A stretch of 64,000 nucleotides of DNA, from NCBI RefSeq assembly GCF_018499875.1, contig NZ_JAHBAY010000014.1:124001-188000 (forward strand). The letters run 5' to 3'. The notes beneath the pieces are model-generated. The model had not been told where the DNA came from and ran no database searches. It worked only from the letters and a program-made list of their open reading frames with translations. Below, piece by piece: positions 34,115 to 42,779 of the stretch (positions are counted from its first letter, which is position 1; each line of letters opens with the position of its first letter). This stretch comes from Kineosporia corallincola. GTDB lineage: Bacteria > Actinomycetota > Actinomycetes > Actinomycetales > Kineosporiaceae. Made by a program: the position numbers and the translations under genes.

Positions 34115-35055
34115 AGGTTCGCCCCGTTCATCAGGATGGATTCGTACTCGAACTCGATCGGCGGGCCGGCCAGGCCGGTGTCGTCCGGCAGCACCGGCCG
34201 GGCGACGATCGAGACCTCGTCCTCGATCGACAGGCTCACCGTGAGCGGGTGGCCCGCGATCACCTGGACCGGCCGGGGGAACGGGATGAACGCCTGCATC
34301 CAGTGCGAGGGGGTGCCGGGCGCGGTGTCGATGCCCTCGCCGGCCCCCAGGTCCATGGTGAACCAGGCGGCGATGCCGTCGGCGAGGGCGGTGGTGTCGG
34401 CCTCGAACACGACGTCCCAGGCCTGCCCGGGGTCCGGCGGCTCCTGGGTCAGATCCAGGTGGTAGAGCCCCGCCTCGGCGCTGACCAGGGTGTGGTCCCA
34501 GGTCTGGAGCCGGACCGGGAAGTGGCCGCGGGTCTGGAGCTCGTTCAGGGTGGAGACGTCCACGTCGCAGGCCGAGGTGACCTCGTTGAGCCGGCGGATG
34601 TCGGGGGACGCGACCAGCCGGCCGCTGAGCGTGGCCGCCTGGGGGATGGAGGCGTAACCGGGGGTGAGCATGGATCTTCGCGCGTGCCGGAGCGTGGGCA
34701 GGATGCCCTCGCCGATGATGCCGCAGTCGAAGATCTCGGTGACCAGGAAGTTCCTGCGGTCACCGGGCAGGAACGACACGTTGCTCGACATGGTGCTGTG
34801 GAGAGCGACCTTGTCGCCCGCGCCGCTGGCCTTGATGGTGCGGGCGGCCACCTCCGCCATCTCGGTGTGGGCCTCGAAGGCGTCCACACTGCGGGCGCCG
34901 GCCCGGGCCGAGAGGATGGACAGCAGACCGGTGCCGGCCCCGATGTCCAGCACTCGGGCCTCATCGGTGACCCGAGCCGAAATGGCCTGGCTCAGAGCGT
35001 CATTCCGCTGGGTGTCGTTCAGCATTGCGTAGTGCCACTTCGGGATCTCTCCCAT
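34111..35055 (-). CDS. sznE: PRMT-like arginine N-methyltransferase (SznE-like)
   Basis: 314 residues; ATG at 35055 with GGAGGG six bases upstream. A class I SAM-binding domain (VLDIGAGTGLLSIL, residues 35-48; Glu61 as the ribose-binding acid) is followed by the PRMT double-E hairpin, Glu107 and Glu116, nine apart as in PRMT1. A beta-barrel contains an SHW loop corresponding to the PRMT THW loop. SznE methylates free L-arginine at N-omega, making the SznF substrate. The gene overlaps the MFS gene by 56 bp and the SznF-like gene by four. The combination with the diiron/cupin enzyme makes this function likely. Confidence 0.9.
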   Translation of the reverse strand: MGEIPKWHYAMLNDTQRNDALSQAISARVTDEARVLDIGAGTGLLSILSARAGARSVDAFEAHTEMAEVAARTIKASGAGDKVALHSTMSSNVSFLPGDRRNFLVTEIFDCGIIGEGILPTLRHARRSMLTPGYASIPQAATLSGRLVASPDIRRLNEVTSACDVDVSTLNELQTRGHFPVRLQTWDHTLVSAEAGLYHLDLTQEPPDPGQAWDVVFEADTTALADGIAAWFTMDLGAGEGIDTAPGTPSHWMQAFIPFPRPVQVIAGHPLTVSLSIEDEVSIVARPVLPDDTGLAGPPIEFEYESILMNGANL

Positions 35056-36298
35056 GGGTTCCCTCCGGCTTCGACAGGTTGAGACGCTTGCGGTAGAGCA
35101 CCGGCAGCGTCCCGAAGACCGAGATACCGAAAACGATCAGTGCGACCCGCGGGCCGGTGGCGGCGGTCAGAACGGCCGCGGCCACGGCGCCCAGGGACAT
35201 GCCGCCCCAGATGAAGAAACGGTGCACCGACGTGACCCGGGACATCAGGTCGGGAGGAGTGCTGACCTGGCGTACCGAGAGTGCCGTGGGCGCGAAGATG
35301 CCGTCGCCGATCCCGTGGATCAGGAACGCCGCACCGGTCAGCCAGGCCACGGCGCCTGACTCCAGGGTGACGGACGCCCAGGTGCTGGCGGCCACGCCGG
35401 TCACCGAGACCAGGGCGCTGACCTGGAGGGTGAGACGTGTGCCGAAACGTGGCACCAGGCGCCGGGCGAGCTCACTGCCGACGCCGTAACCGACGGCGAT
35501 GCAGGCCGTGACCACACCTGCGACCGACTCGCTCGCCTTGTCGCTGGTGACGAGGTAGAGCACCACCGTTGTCTTGATGGCGGTCACGAAGACGATGTAA
35601 TAGGCGCCGCAGCTGATGATCGGGTTCAGCCACGGGTGCTCGCGCACGAACGTGATGCCCTGCCGGATCAGGGTGCCGGTGCGCTCTTTCGGCCCGGTGC
35701 CGACGGTGGCCCGGGGGTCGGGGCGCATGCGGGAGAACAGCAGCGTGGCCACGACCATCAGGCCCAGCAGCAGACCGAAGGTGGAGCGGGTGCCGATGGC
35801 CACGAGCAGCCAGCCGGCGGTGGCCGGCCCGGCCACCCGGGTGACGGCGTCGGACAGGGCCAGGCGGGCGTTGCCGGTGAGCAGGCTCGCCTGGTCCGAG
35901 TAGATGGTGGGAAGGTAACTCTGGTAAGCGATCTGGAAGAACACCGCGATCACGCCGGACACCAGCACCAGCCCGCCGAGCGACCACGGGTCGAGGTGCC
36001 AGAACGTGGCGACGCCCCAGATCGCCAGCAGCACGACCGCCTGGGCGAGCGCGCTGAGCACGACCACCCGCTGCTTGGACGTGGACTCCAGCCAGACGCC
36101 GGCGTTGAGGCCGAACACCAGGTAGGGCAGGAAGAACAGGAAGGTCAGGATCTGGCCCTGGGCGACGGAACCGTTCAGCGTCGTGACGATCAGCAGGGGA
36201 GCCGCGAACGCGACGACCTGCTCGACGTAGAGATTGAGCGTCTCACCGGCCCAGAGATACTGAAAATTGCGATGAGCTGCTCGGACGCTCGGTTCCAT
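35000..36298 (-). CDS. MFS exporter of the N-nitroso-type operon
   Basis: 432 residues from the ATG at 36298 (a GTG at 36310 is the alternative). About twelve hydrophobic helices are present, in the MFS_3/enterobactin-exporter-like arrangement: LWAGETLNLYVEQVVAFAAPLLIV, FGLNAGVWLESTSKQRVVVLS as the loop 2-3 motif, and GDGIFAPTALSVRQVSTPPDLMSRVTSVHRF in the second half. It is the first gene of the five-gene leftward operon and probably exports the product, giving self-protection. Its 3' end is read in two frames together with the methyltransferase start. Confidence 0.88.
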   Translation of the reverse strand: MEPSVRAAHRNFQYLWAGETLNLYVEQVVAFAAPLLIVTTLNGSVAQGQILTFLFFLPYLVFGLNAGVWLESTSKQRVVVLSALAQAVVLLAIWGVATFWHLDPWSLGGLVLVSGVIAVFFQIAYQSYLPTIYSDQASLLTGNARLALSDAVTRVAGPATAGWLLVAIGTRSTFGLLLGLMVVATLLFSRMRPDPRATVGTGPKERTGTLIRQGITFVREHPWLNPIISCGAYYIVFVTAIKTTVVLYLVTSDKASESVAGVVTACIAVGYGVGSELARRLVPRFGTRLTLQVSALVSVTGVAASTWASVTLESGAVAWLTGAAFLIHGIGDGIFAPTALSVRQVSTPPDLMSRVTSVHRFFIWGGMSLGAVAAAVLTAATGPRVALIVFGISVFGTLPVLYRKRLNLSKPEGTHGRDPEVALRNAERHPAE

Positions 36299-37359
36299 TT
36301 CGAGAATCACTCCGCTGAGAAGAGACGATCATTCGCTGCCGAGAGTATCGAGTCCGGTCGTCACGGGATCGAATGACGATCTCTCGGACCTGTCCCGTCT
36401 CCTCAGGCGAAACTCGGGAAAGACGTGATCGTTTACCGGTTTTGAATGCGCAGCAGTAAACCCGGTATTGCCAACATGTTTCCCCCTGAGCACGACGTTC
36501 ACAGTAGGCGATGGCCCGATTTGGGTCAAGCGCCGGAATTGATGTCGCATTTCCGCTAGTCGACACTGATCGGTGTCATTGTTTTGGTTTGTTCCCGCAG
36601 GTCATCGCGTTTTTCTCAGTGATGCCGCGCCTCTTTCATCATTACCCTTGTGGCCGCCGGACACCTGCTGTTCGCCCGGCGCTCAGCACTCTTGGTCAGG
36701 ATGAGGGTGGGCTTGAATCAGGGGCGCTCCGCGCGATCGGGCAGGGGATGTGGTCTTGACAGCAGCCGGTTCTGTCGAACTTGCCAACCGGCCGCTGAAT
36801 ACCGTGAAGAAGGTGCTGTCAGGCTCCTGGGCGACTTTCCCACGCTCATCGCCCGAGCTCGGTGGTCCGGCGGAGTTCGACGAGGGCTCGGACCCGGCCA
36901 CTCGCAGGACCCCTGGCGCATCGATGCCTGTCGGTCGAGATCGGGGCCGAATCTGCGGATTCTCTTTCGTAGCAGTGCAAACCAGATGGGGTGGTAGACG
37001 CTCCCAGGTCTGGTCGCTCATCCGAAGGGCGACGCTGGCCGCCTTTACCGCCGTGAGATGACGGGTTCCGTTCCCGGCCCTGATTCGCCCCCATCGGGTA
37101 GGCATGTGCCGCAGCCAGTGGGCACCAGTTCGGGGGCTCGGCCCGCGCCGCCGACCGCGTGATACTGCACATTCCGACGTTCCCGTTACCCGGCATCTTC
37201 TTCTCGGCTCTGACGCCCTGCATGTGTAGTCCGGGCTGGGCGCGCGCCGTCGACCATGACCTGGGCACCTGGGAAGAGCTGCTGTCCATCGCTCCTGCTG
37301 CCATGGGCCTGCCTGTTGGTCCAGGTAGAGCAGGAACACGACTCCCCGCGAAGGAGGAG
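36299..37359. other. About 1.06 kb without a confident gene
   Basis: Open frames on both strands have biased, Arg/Pro/Ser-rich translations without domain signals and look like chance. The first 250 bp are AT-richer than neighbouring genes and probably hold the promoter of the leftward operon. The remainder may be decayed sequence from an insertion. No transposase motif was recognised here. Confidence 0.5.
36562..36577. promoter_or_regulatory. Dyad upstream of the N-nitroso-type operon
   Basis: GACAC-TGATCG-GTGTC is a near-perfect palindrome (one internal mismatch) about 265 bp upstream of the MFS start, in an AT-richer stretch. It may be an operator; no regulator gene is adjacent. Confidence 0.3.
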
Positions 37360-37388
37360 GTAGATTGCATCTACATAGATGGCATCTA
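37360..37388. promoter_or_regulatory. Two adjacent TAGAT-NGC-ATCTA dyads
   Basis: GTAGAT-TGC-ATCTAC (37360-37374) and TAGAT-GGC-ATCTA (37376-37388) are perfect dyads with a 16-base period, lying 15-43 bp upstream of the ATPase gene. This looks like a two-site operator for an unidentified repressor, possibly near the transcription start. Confidence 0.6.
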
Positions 37389-37402
37389 CACGATGAGGGC
37401 CG

Positions 37403-38842
37403 ATGTTTGTCGGGCGCCGTACTGAACTGTCCCTCCTGTCGAAGCGCCTGGACCACATTGCGCGGACAGGCCGGGGGCTGGCCGTTGCCCTGCGAGGGCG
37501 CCGCCAGGTCGGCAAGTCGCGGCTGGTCCAGGAATGCTGCGATCGTTCCGGACTGCCCTACCTGTACTTCACAGCGGTCAAGGGGGAGTCGGTCACAGAA
37601 TCGACGGGCCGACTGCTCACTGCCCTCGCTGAGTCTGATCTGCCGACCGACACGGCGCTGAGCCCGAGTACGCCACCTCCCGGTGGGTGGGGCGGCATGC
37701 TCCGGATACTGGCCGATGCGCTACCGGACCGGCCGAGCATCGTGGTTCTCGATGAACTGCCCTGGCTGGCGGAGCAGGACGACACCTTCGACGGTCATCT
37801 ACAGGTCGCCTGGGATCGGCTGCTGTCGAGCAAGCCGGTCCTGCTCCTGCTGCTCGGCAGCGACCTGCACATGATGCAACGACTGACCGCGTACGACCGG
37901 CCGTTCTACGGGCGCGCTGACAATCTCACCCTGGGGCCTCTAAATCTTGCCGAAACAGCAGAAGCCACAGGCCTTTCCGGATCGGACGCCGTAGATGCCC
38001 ATCTGATTACCGGTGGGCTGCCGGGAATCATGCTGCGCTGGCCGGCGGCAATGCCTGCGGAGACATACCTTGCCGAAGAGTGTGCCGACCCTGCTTCACC
38101 ACTTTTCACGGTTCCTGAGCAGTCGCTGGCTTCCGAGTTCCCGAATCCGGACGTCGCCCGCCGGGTTGTGGAGGCAGTGGGCGGGGATGCTCGCGCCTTC
38201 GCGAACATCGCCAGCACGGCAGGTGGACGTGAAGGAGCGGTGAGTTCCGGAACGCTCTCCCCACTGCTGCGACAGCTCACCGACGACAAGCAGGTCCTGG
38301 CCGTCGACCAACCGCTCTCGATCAGCAGCGGTAAGCCTGCTCTGTACCGGGTGGCCGACAACAGCCTGCGCCTCTACCTGGCTGTCCTCCGGGACGTGCA
38401 GAATCTGACCCGCCGGGGGCGTCCCGAAGCGGGGTTCGCCGTCTTCCGAAACCGCTGGAGCAGCTGGCGGGGACGGGCCGTGGAACCGCTCGTGCGGGCA
38501 TCCCTGGAACAGGCAACCGTCACCGGCTCGGTTCCATGGCCGCAGACCCAGACCGTCGGTGGCTGGTGGAACCGTCAGTTCAATCCGGAGATCGATCTGG
38601 TCGGTGCCGACCGGGGCCCCATCGCCACAGAGATTTACTTCTGCGGCTCGCTGAAATGGCTAGGGACTCCGTTCGACGCGCATGACCTGCGCAAACTCCA
38701 GGAGGGAGCTGCGGAGGTGCCAGGGTTCTCTCCTTCCCGGAGCGGGTTGATGGTGGTCTCACGGTCCGGTGCTCATCTGCCGGACGGTGCGGTGGACGTG
38801 GTCTGGACCCCTGAAGACGTCGTCGACGCCTGGAGGTTCTGA
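37403..38842 (+). CDS. AAA-type ATPase with C-terminal DUF234 (nuclease-like)
   Basis: 479 residues. It starts FVGRRTELSLL, with Walker A LRGRRQVGKSRL (around residue 33), Walker B IVVLDELPWL and a sensor LLLLGSDLHMM, i.e. the ATPase_2/archaeal-type STAND group. A winged-helix part (TLSPLLRQLTDDKQVLAVDQP) leads to a DUF234 domain in which NPEIDLVGAD and ATEIYFCGSLKW resemble a PD-(D/E)XK core. Such proteins are widespread in archaea and occur sporadically in bacteria. Roles in genome conflict or toxin-like action have been suggested for them. It is solitary, with a dedicated double operator. Confidence 0.82.
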   Translation: MFVGRRTELSLLSKRLDHIARTGRGLAVALRGRRQVGKSRLVQECCDRSGLPYLYFTAVKGESVTESTGRLLTALAESDLPTDTALSPSTPPPGGWGGMLRILADALPDRPSIVVLDELPWLAEQDDTFDGHLQVAWDRLLSSKPVLLLLLGSDLHMMQRLTAYDRPFYGRADNLTLGPLNLAETAEATGLSGSDAVDAHLITGGLPGIMLRWPAAMPAETYLAEECADPASPLFTVPEQSLASEFPNPDVARRVVEAVGGDARAFANIASTAGGREGAVSSGTLSPLLRQLTDDKQVLAVDQPLSISSGKPALYRVADNSLRLYLAVLRDVQNLTRRGRPEAGFAVFRNRWSSWRGRAVEPLVRASLEQATVTGSVPWPQTQTVGGWWNRQFNPEIDLVGADRGPIATEIYFCGSLKWLGTPFDAHDLRKLQEGAAEVPGFSPSRSGLMVVSRSGAHLPDGAVDVVWTPEDVVDAWRF

Positions 38843-38955
38843 CATGCCGTCAGATGGCGAGTGGTCCGAATGATGGCAACTCTGCCGCCGGCCAAGGTTG
38901 CCTGCACAGTGGCCGCGTGCGTGCACGGGATGGACCGTATGACGCGTCGAAGGGC

Positions 38956-40872
38956 TCAGGACTCGCCGATCCAGCCCTTGCCCTCGGCGGCGATGCCTTC
39001 CAGCAGGTGGATCGCCTGGTGAAGGCCGGCCGCGTCGGCCGAGATGTCGGCCACCTCGGCCGGGTCGTCCGTGATTCCCGGCGCATCGTCCGGTGTGACG
39101 ATCTCGTAGTCGTCCGAGTTGCCATCCAGTCTGCGCAGTTTCAGAAGTCGTCCGTTGCCCCGGGTGGTCTCGACCCGGAAGGAGCAGATGGTGTCGTACC
39201 GGAAGTTCTCCCGGCTCTCGCCGCTCAGTTCACCGCGATTGAAGTCCAGCTTGGTGGTGACCTGCCGGATGCCGTCGTTGCTGAGCAAGAACATCACCAG
39301 GGCGTAGTGCCGGTAGCGCCAGGGTCCCTGGGGCACCCGGGCCCGGCTGTGGACCGGGCGCCTGGTCCGGTCCGGCGACTCAAGGATCCCGTGCGAGAGC
39401 ACCCGGCGGGGTTCGAGCTTGTAGTGCTTCAGCGCCCTGTCGATCAGTAGCACCCTGTCGGCGCTGAGCCACTCGGCCATCTCGCCCTCGTCGGGGCTGT
39501 CGCTCAACTTGGCCTGCCAGGCGGCGAAAGACTTCAGCGCGCGCGAGTGCTCGTCCGCCGCGCGCTTCCTGAGGTAGTGCGTCTCACGCCGGCGTCCCAG
39601 AATCTCCAGGCCCAGACGTACAGCCAGGTAGCCGGCCAGTGCGATGACGGGAACCCTGAGCAGCGTGGGCAGCGGCGCTGCCCCGACGGCCTCGCCGACG
39701 AGAGCCAGCCCGGTCACGGTGCCGATCAGAGCAGTCGCCAGGATGGCCGGTGGAAACAGCCTGGGAGGAACGAGTTCCGGAGAGAGCAGCGCGGGATTGC
39801 CGGAAAGCCCGGTCCGGCGGATCTGCCCGGCGCGATGGCGGATGAGCCAGCGGACGGGACCGGTCTGTCCGCGCCCGTGCGTGGGGTGGGTGAGGGCGAG
39901 TTCCCACGCCACGGCCTCGCGAATCGATGCGGTCGCGGCCAGCCACGCCTTCGGATCCGGAAGATCGGATGCGTACCGCTCGCAGTACGTCTTGAGAGGG
40001 CCTGCGAAGTGCCTGGGGGCGGGCTCGGCGGGCGTCTCGACGACCGACGGGCGGAATCTCACGCGCCGGTGCGCCGAGAGATCGGACACCAGGAAGACGC
40101 ACGTCGCGACGGCAGCCAGGCCGAGCACGAGCAACGCGTAGCTGGTGACGCTCCCGGCCGACTGGGCGAGCTGGATCAGGAACGACACCGCGACAACGGA
40201 ACTGGCGGCCAGGACGATCGCCGAGGCCCGGTCCGTGCGACGTTCCCGGATCGCTGGCTTCTCCGGAGGATCGGGCTCGGGATGGAAGAACTTCCAGGCC
40301 CGATCGAGTCGGTCACCGGCCATCTGGTTGTCATTCGCCTGGGTGACACTCCGCTCCCAGAGCGCGTTCTTGGCCTGCCCGTCCATGACGAACTCCAGGT
40401 GCCGCAGGATCGGCGTGCGCCACTGCTCGGGGGTCCGGTCCAGCCGGTCGAACAGGACGGCGACGTCGTCGCTGCGGTTGGCATCGAGATCCACCAGGTC
40501 CAGGACGAGTCGCGCCGCTCGCTCGGCCGGCCCCGGGACCCCCTCGGGCAGCAACTCCGGTCCGGCGCTCTTCAGCTGCTGTCGCTCGGACTCGGAAAGC
40601 TGTTCCCGGGTGCGCCCGCTCATCAGGGCGAGCACGAAGTAGAAGCACACCTCCCCGCCCCGGAGCCCGCCCCCGATCGCCTCGGAGAACTTGGCCCGTG
40701 CAGTGTCGACGATGCTGCTGGCCAGATATCGCTGACCGGACTCGAACACGTCCTGGGGAGTGGGCGTCGGCGTGGTGTTGTAGTAGACGTCGCCCCGCAC
40801 CACCCCGATCATCATATCGATCTCGGCGTCGTCCGTAGCTGTCTGGTTCACCTCGTCACCGAAGTCATTCAT
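38956..40872 (-). CDS. Multi-TM protein with N-terminal amyloid-signalling-like motif
   Basis: 638 residues; its ATG overlaps the upstream phosphorylase-like gene by four bases. Residues about 7-31 carry a motif (EIDMMIGVVRGDVYYN preceded by NQTATDDA) that matches one in the upstream product. A helical TPR-like region follows (residues 40-220, DVFESGQRYLASSIVDTARAKF). Four hydrophobic helices form two pairs around 230-280 and 390-450, and the C-terminus is cytoplasmic and beta-rich (RYRHYALVMFLLSNDGIRQVTTKLDF). The function is unknown. The motif at the N-terminus and TM helices suggest a membrane-acting effector recruited by the phosphorylase-like protein. Confidence 0.78.
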   Translation of the reverse strand: MNDFGDEVNQTATDDAEIDMMIGVVRGDVYYNTTPTPTPQDVFESGQRYLASSIVDTARAKFSEAIGGGLRGGEVCFYFVLALMSGRTREQLSESERQQLKSAGPELLPEGVPGPAERAARLVLDLVDLDANRSDDVAVLFDRLDRTPEQWRTPILRHLEFVMDGQAKNALWERSVTQANDNQMAGDRLDRAWKFFHPEPDPPEKPAIRERRTDRASAIVLAASSVVAVSFLIQLAQSAGSVTSYALLVLGLAAVATCVFLVSDLSAHRRVRFRPSVVETPAEPAPRHFAGPLKTYCERYASDLPDPKAWLAATASIREAVAWELALTHPTHGRGQTGPVRWLIRHRAGQIRRTGLSGNPALLSPELVPPRLFPPAILATALIGTVTGLALVGEAVGAAPLPTLLRVPVIALAGYLAVRLGLEILGRRRETHYLRKRAADEHSRALKSFAAWQAKLSDSPDEGEMAEWLSADRVLLIDRALKHYKLEPRRVLSHGILESPDRTRRPVHSRARVPQGPWRYRHYALVMFLLSNDGIRQVTTKLDFNRGELSGESRENFRYDTICSFRVETTRGNGRLLKLRRLDGNSDDYEIVTPDDAPGITDDPAEVADISADAAGLHQAIHLLEGIAAEGKGWIGES

Positions 40873-42035
40873 GCCGTCATCCCCTTGACCGAGGTGATGA
40901 TCCGGTTCACGTGATCGCTGAGATCGGCCACCCCGCCGACGATTCCCAGCAGCTTGCCGAGCACCCACAGGGCGGCACCCTGCTGCTGAGGGTCCTGCGG
41001 CGGAACCACGGACTCGGCGTCGGCGAGATGCTGTGAGGCCTCCCGGTGCTCGGCGTCGCTGATCCGGCCCTCGGCCAGCGCACCTTCGAGGAGACGCCTC
41101 AGCCGGGCCAGTTCCGTGTTGAGGGCTGCCGCGGCCTGGTCGCTGTCCCTTCCGTAGATCAGTTTGCCGTGGTGGAATCCGACCATGTTCCCGACCCGGG
41201 CGTTGCCCTGGGCCGTCTGCTGGACGTTCTGCTGGGCGGGCTGCTGCGTCATGTCGTCTCCCTGGTCGTGAGAAGGCCTGCCGGATCGGGATTCGTCGGG
41301 ACGGCGCCGGGCGAGCTCGTCGCCGAGCAGCACCGCGAAGGCAGCCGCCGTGGCGGCCGCCTGGCGCTGTGCGTCGCCCCGGTCCGTCGTGTACTTGGTG
41401 CCGTCGGCCCGGTCGCTGATCGCCCGGACGACCATGAAGGGCACGCTGTTGGAGTGTGCTGCCCGAGCCACTCCTGCCCCCTCCATCTCGACGGCCAGGG
41501 CGTCGTTGTGGTGCTGGAGCAGCCGCTGGGCGATGTCCGAGGTGCGAGAATTCAGCACTACCTCGCCCGAGGCGATGTGACCGACCATGACCCGCCCGGC
41601 GTAAGCCGGCCGGGTCTCCTTCCAGACGGCGTCCTCGGCCAGGTCCCGCGCGAACTGCTGCTCGGCGTGCGGCACCTGCCAGGAACGGGGCCGTGCCCAG
41701 AAGCCGTCGTCCTCGCTCAGCCCGCCGCCGAAGGCCGTGATCTGCTCGGCCACCACCACGTCGCCCAGCTCCAGATGAGGTTGCAGCGCTCCGGCGATCC
41801 CGCTGAAGATGACGATCGCCGGAGTGAATCGCGCGATCGCCTGTTGCGCGGTCAGACTCGCTCCGGCGTTGCCCTGGCCGGTCTGGGCCAGCAGAGCCGT
41901 GTGCCGGCCCCGGCGGGTCGTGCCCTGGATGAAGCGGGTGCCTCGCACCGTGACGTCGCGCAGATCGGTCAGGTGTTCCAGAACGGCCCGGCGTTCCACG
42001 TCGACCGCGGTCAGGAAGAGGATCGGGCGGTTCAT
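40869..42035 (-). CDS. Nucleoside phosphorylase-like (MTAN/PNP fold) protein with amyloid-like motif and helical tail
   Basis: 388 residues. Residues 1-240 form a PNP/UDP phosphorylase domain: FSGIAGALQPHLELGDVVVAEQITA, a GHIASGEVVLNS loop, and AVEMEGAGVARAAHSNSVPFMVVRAISDRADG, the nucleoside-binding Met-Glu plus catalytic Asp. A linker then holds a motif around residues 268-295 (QNVQQTAQGNARVGNMVGFH), followed by a charged helical region. An ATG at 41252 with GGGAGA upstream could allow separate internal translation of this tail. Related phosphorylase domains occur in predicted nucleotide-dependent conflict systems. It is flanked with 4-base overlaps by the Nudix regulator and membrane protein genes. 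Confidence 0.83.
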   Translation of the reverse strand: MNRPILFLTAVDVERRAVLEHLTDLRDVTVRGTRFIQGTTRRGRHTALLAQTGQGNAGASLTAQQAIARFTPAIVIFSGIAGALQPHLELGDVVVAEQITAFGGGLSEDDGFWARPRSWQVPHAEQQFARDLAEDAVWKETRPAYAGRVMVGHIASGEVVLNSRTSDIAQRLLQHHNDALAVEMEGAGVARAAHSNSVPFMVVRAISDRADGTKYTTDRGDAQRQAAATAAAFAVLLGDELARRRPDESRSGRPSHDQGDDMTQQPAQQNVQQTAQGNARVGNMVGFHHGKLIYGRDSDQAAAALNTELARLRRLLEGALAEGRISDAEHREASQHLADAESVVPPQDPQQQGAALWVLGKLLGIVGGVADLSDHVNRIITSVKGMTA

Positions 42036-42760
42036 TCTTCGCTCCTGGAGTGGATGAGGGAGTCACGGACCATGGGGGGATACAGCGACGTGCCCGGACC
42101 GGCCCGGTAGAGGCGCGCCGGGCGTCCCGCGGCCCCCTGGCGCACCGGACCGGCCGGGACCACGAAACCTTCTGAGCGTCTGAGCTTCCGGTAGAAGTTG
42201 CGGGTGTCCACCGGTCCGCCCCACACCGCCTCGTAAACCTCTTGCAGATCGCTCAGACTGAACTGTGGAGAACAGAAAGTTGTTGCCAATGTGGTGGTCT
42301 CGAGCATCTGGCGAGCCCGCTCCACGCCGTCGGTCACGATGTCGAGGTGGTCGAAGGCCAGCTGGAGCGAACCGTCGAGAACGGCCGAGACCCGGTGCCA
42401 GCGAGCGCCGGCCGCGTCGGTGCCGGCTTGCGGGTCTCCGAGCCGGGGAACGATGGCCAGGTAAGCCATGGACACCACTCTCCCGCGAGGATCCCGATCC
42501 GGCTTCGAGTAGACGCCGAGCAGTTCCAGGTGCACGGAGTCCAGGTCGATGGACGTCTCCTCCCGCAGTTCACGTCGTGCTGCGGTGAGGAGTTCCTCGC
42601 GGTCGTGGTTGAGGAATCCGCCGGGCAGGGCGTGCTGCCCCCGCATCGGTTCGATGCCCCGCTCGATCAGCAGCAGGTACAGGTGGGGGCCGCGCAGGGT
42701 CAGGACCATCAGGTCGACGGCGATCAGGACTGAGGGGGGAACCCATTCAGACTCGGGCAT
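42032..42760 (-). CDS. NrtR-like Nudix-winged-helix regulator
   Basis: 242 residues from the ATG at 42760 (a TTG at 42769 is possible; neither has a clear ribosome site). The N-terminal Nudix domain has a slightly lengthened Nudix box (GGFLNHDREELLTAARRELREET). The C-terminal NrtR winged helix has FSLSDLQEVYEAVWGGPVDTRNFYRKLRR and ends in ARLYRAG. NrtR proteins are repressors sensing ADP-ribose and controlling NAD metabolism. Here it heads an operon with a phosphorylase-like and a membrane protein, so it may sense a nucleotide alarm. A dyad lies directly upstream. Confidence 0.87.
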   Translation of the reverse strand: MPESEWVPPSVLIAVDLMVLTLRGPHLYLLLIERGIEPMRGQHALPGGFLNHDREELLTAARRELREETSIDLDSVHLELLGVYSKPDRDPRGRVVSMAYLAIVPRLGDPQAGTDAAGARWHRVSAVLDGSLQLAFDHLDIVTDGVERARQMLETTTLATTFCSPQFSLSDLQEVYEAVWGGPVDTRNFYRKLRRSEGFVVPAGPVRQGAAGRPARLYRAGPGTSLYPPMVRDSLIHSRSEE

Positions 42761-42779
42761 AAACGTCAAACTAGATTAT

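Noticed and set aside
36683-37456. 257-residue minus-strand frame in the gap before the DUF234 ATPase
   Set aside because: Ser/Pro/Arg-rich, overlaps the ATPase start and its operator, has no domain signal, and other frames of the region are equally open.
37403-38842. DUF234 ATPase as part of the N-nitroso-type operon
   Set aside because: Opposite strand, a kilobase away, own operator, and no biosynthetic domain.
38956-42066. Single 1036-residue frame spanning the membrane protein and part of the phosphorylase gene
   Set aside because: The first 400 residues are an out-of-frame reading of the phosphorylase gene. The real start is ATG 40872, supported by the ATGA overlap and the motif directly after it.
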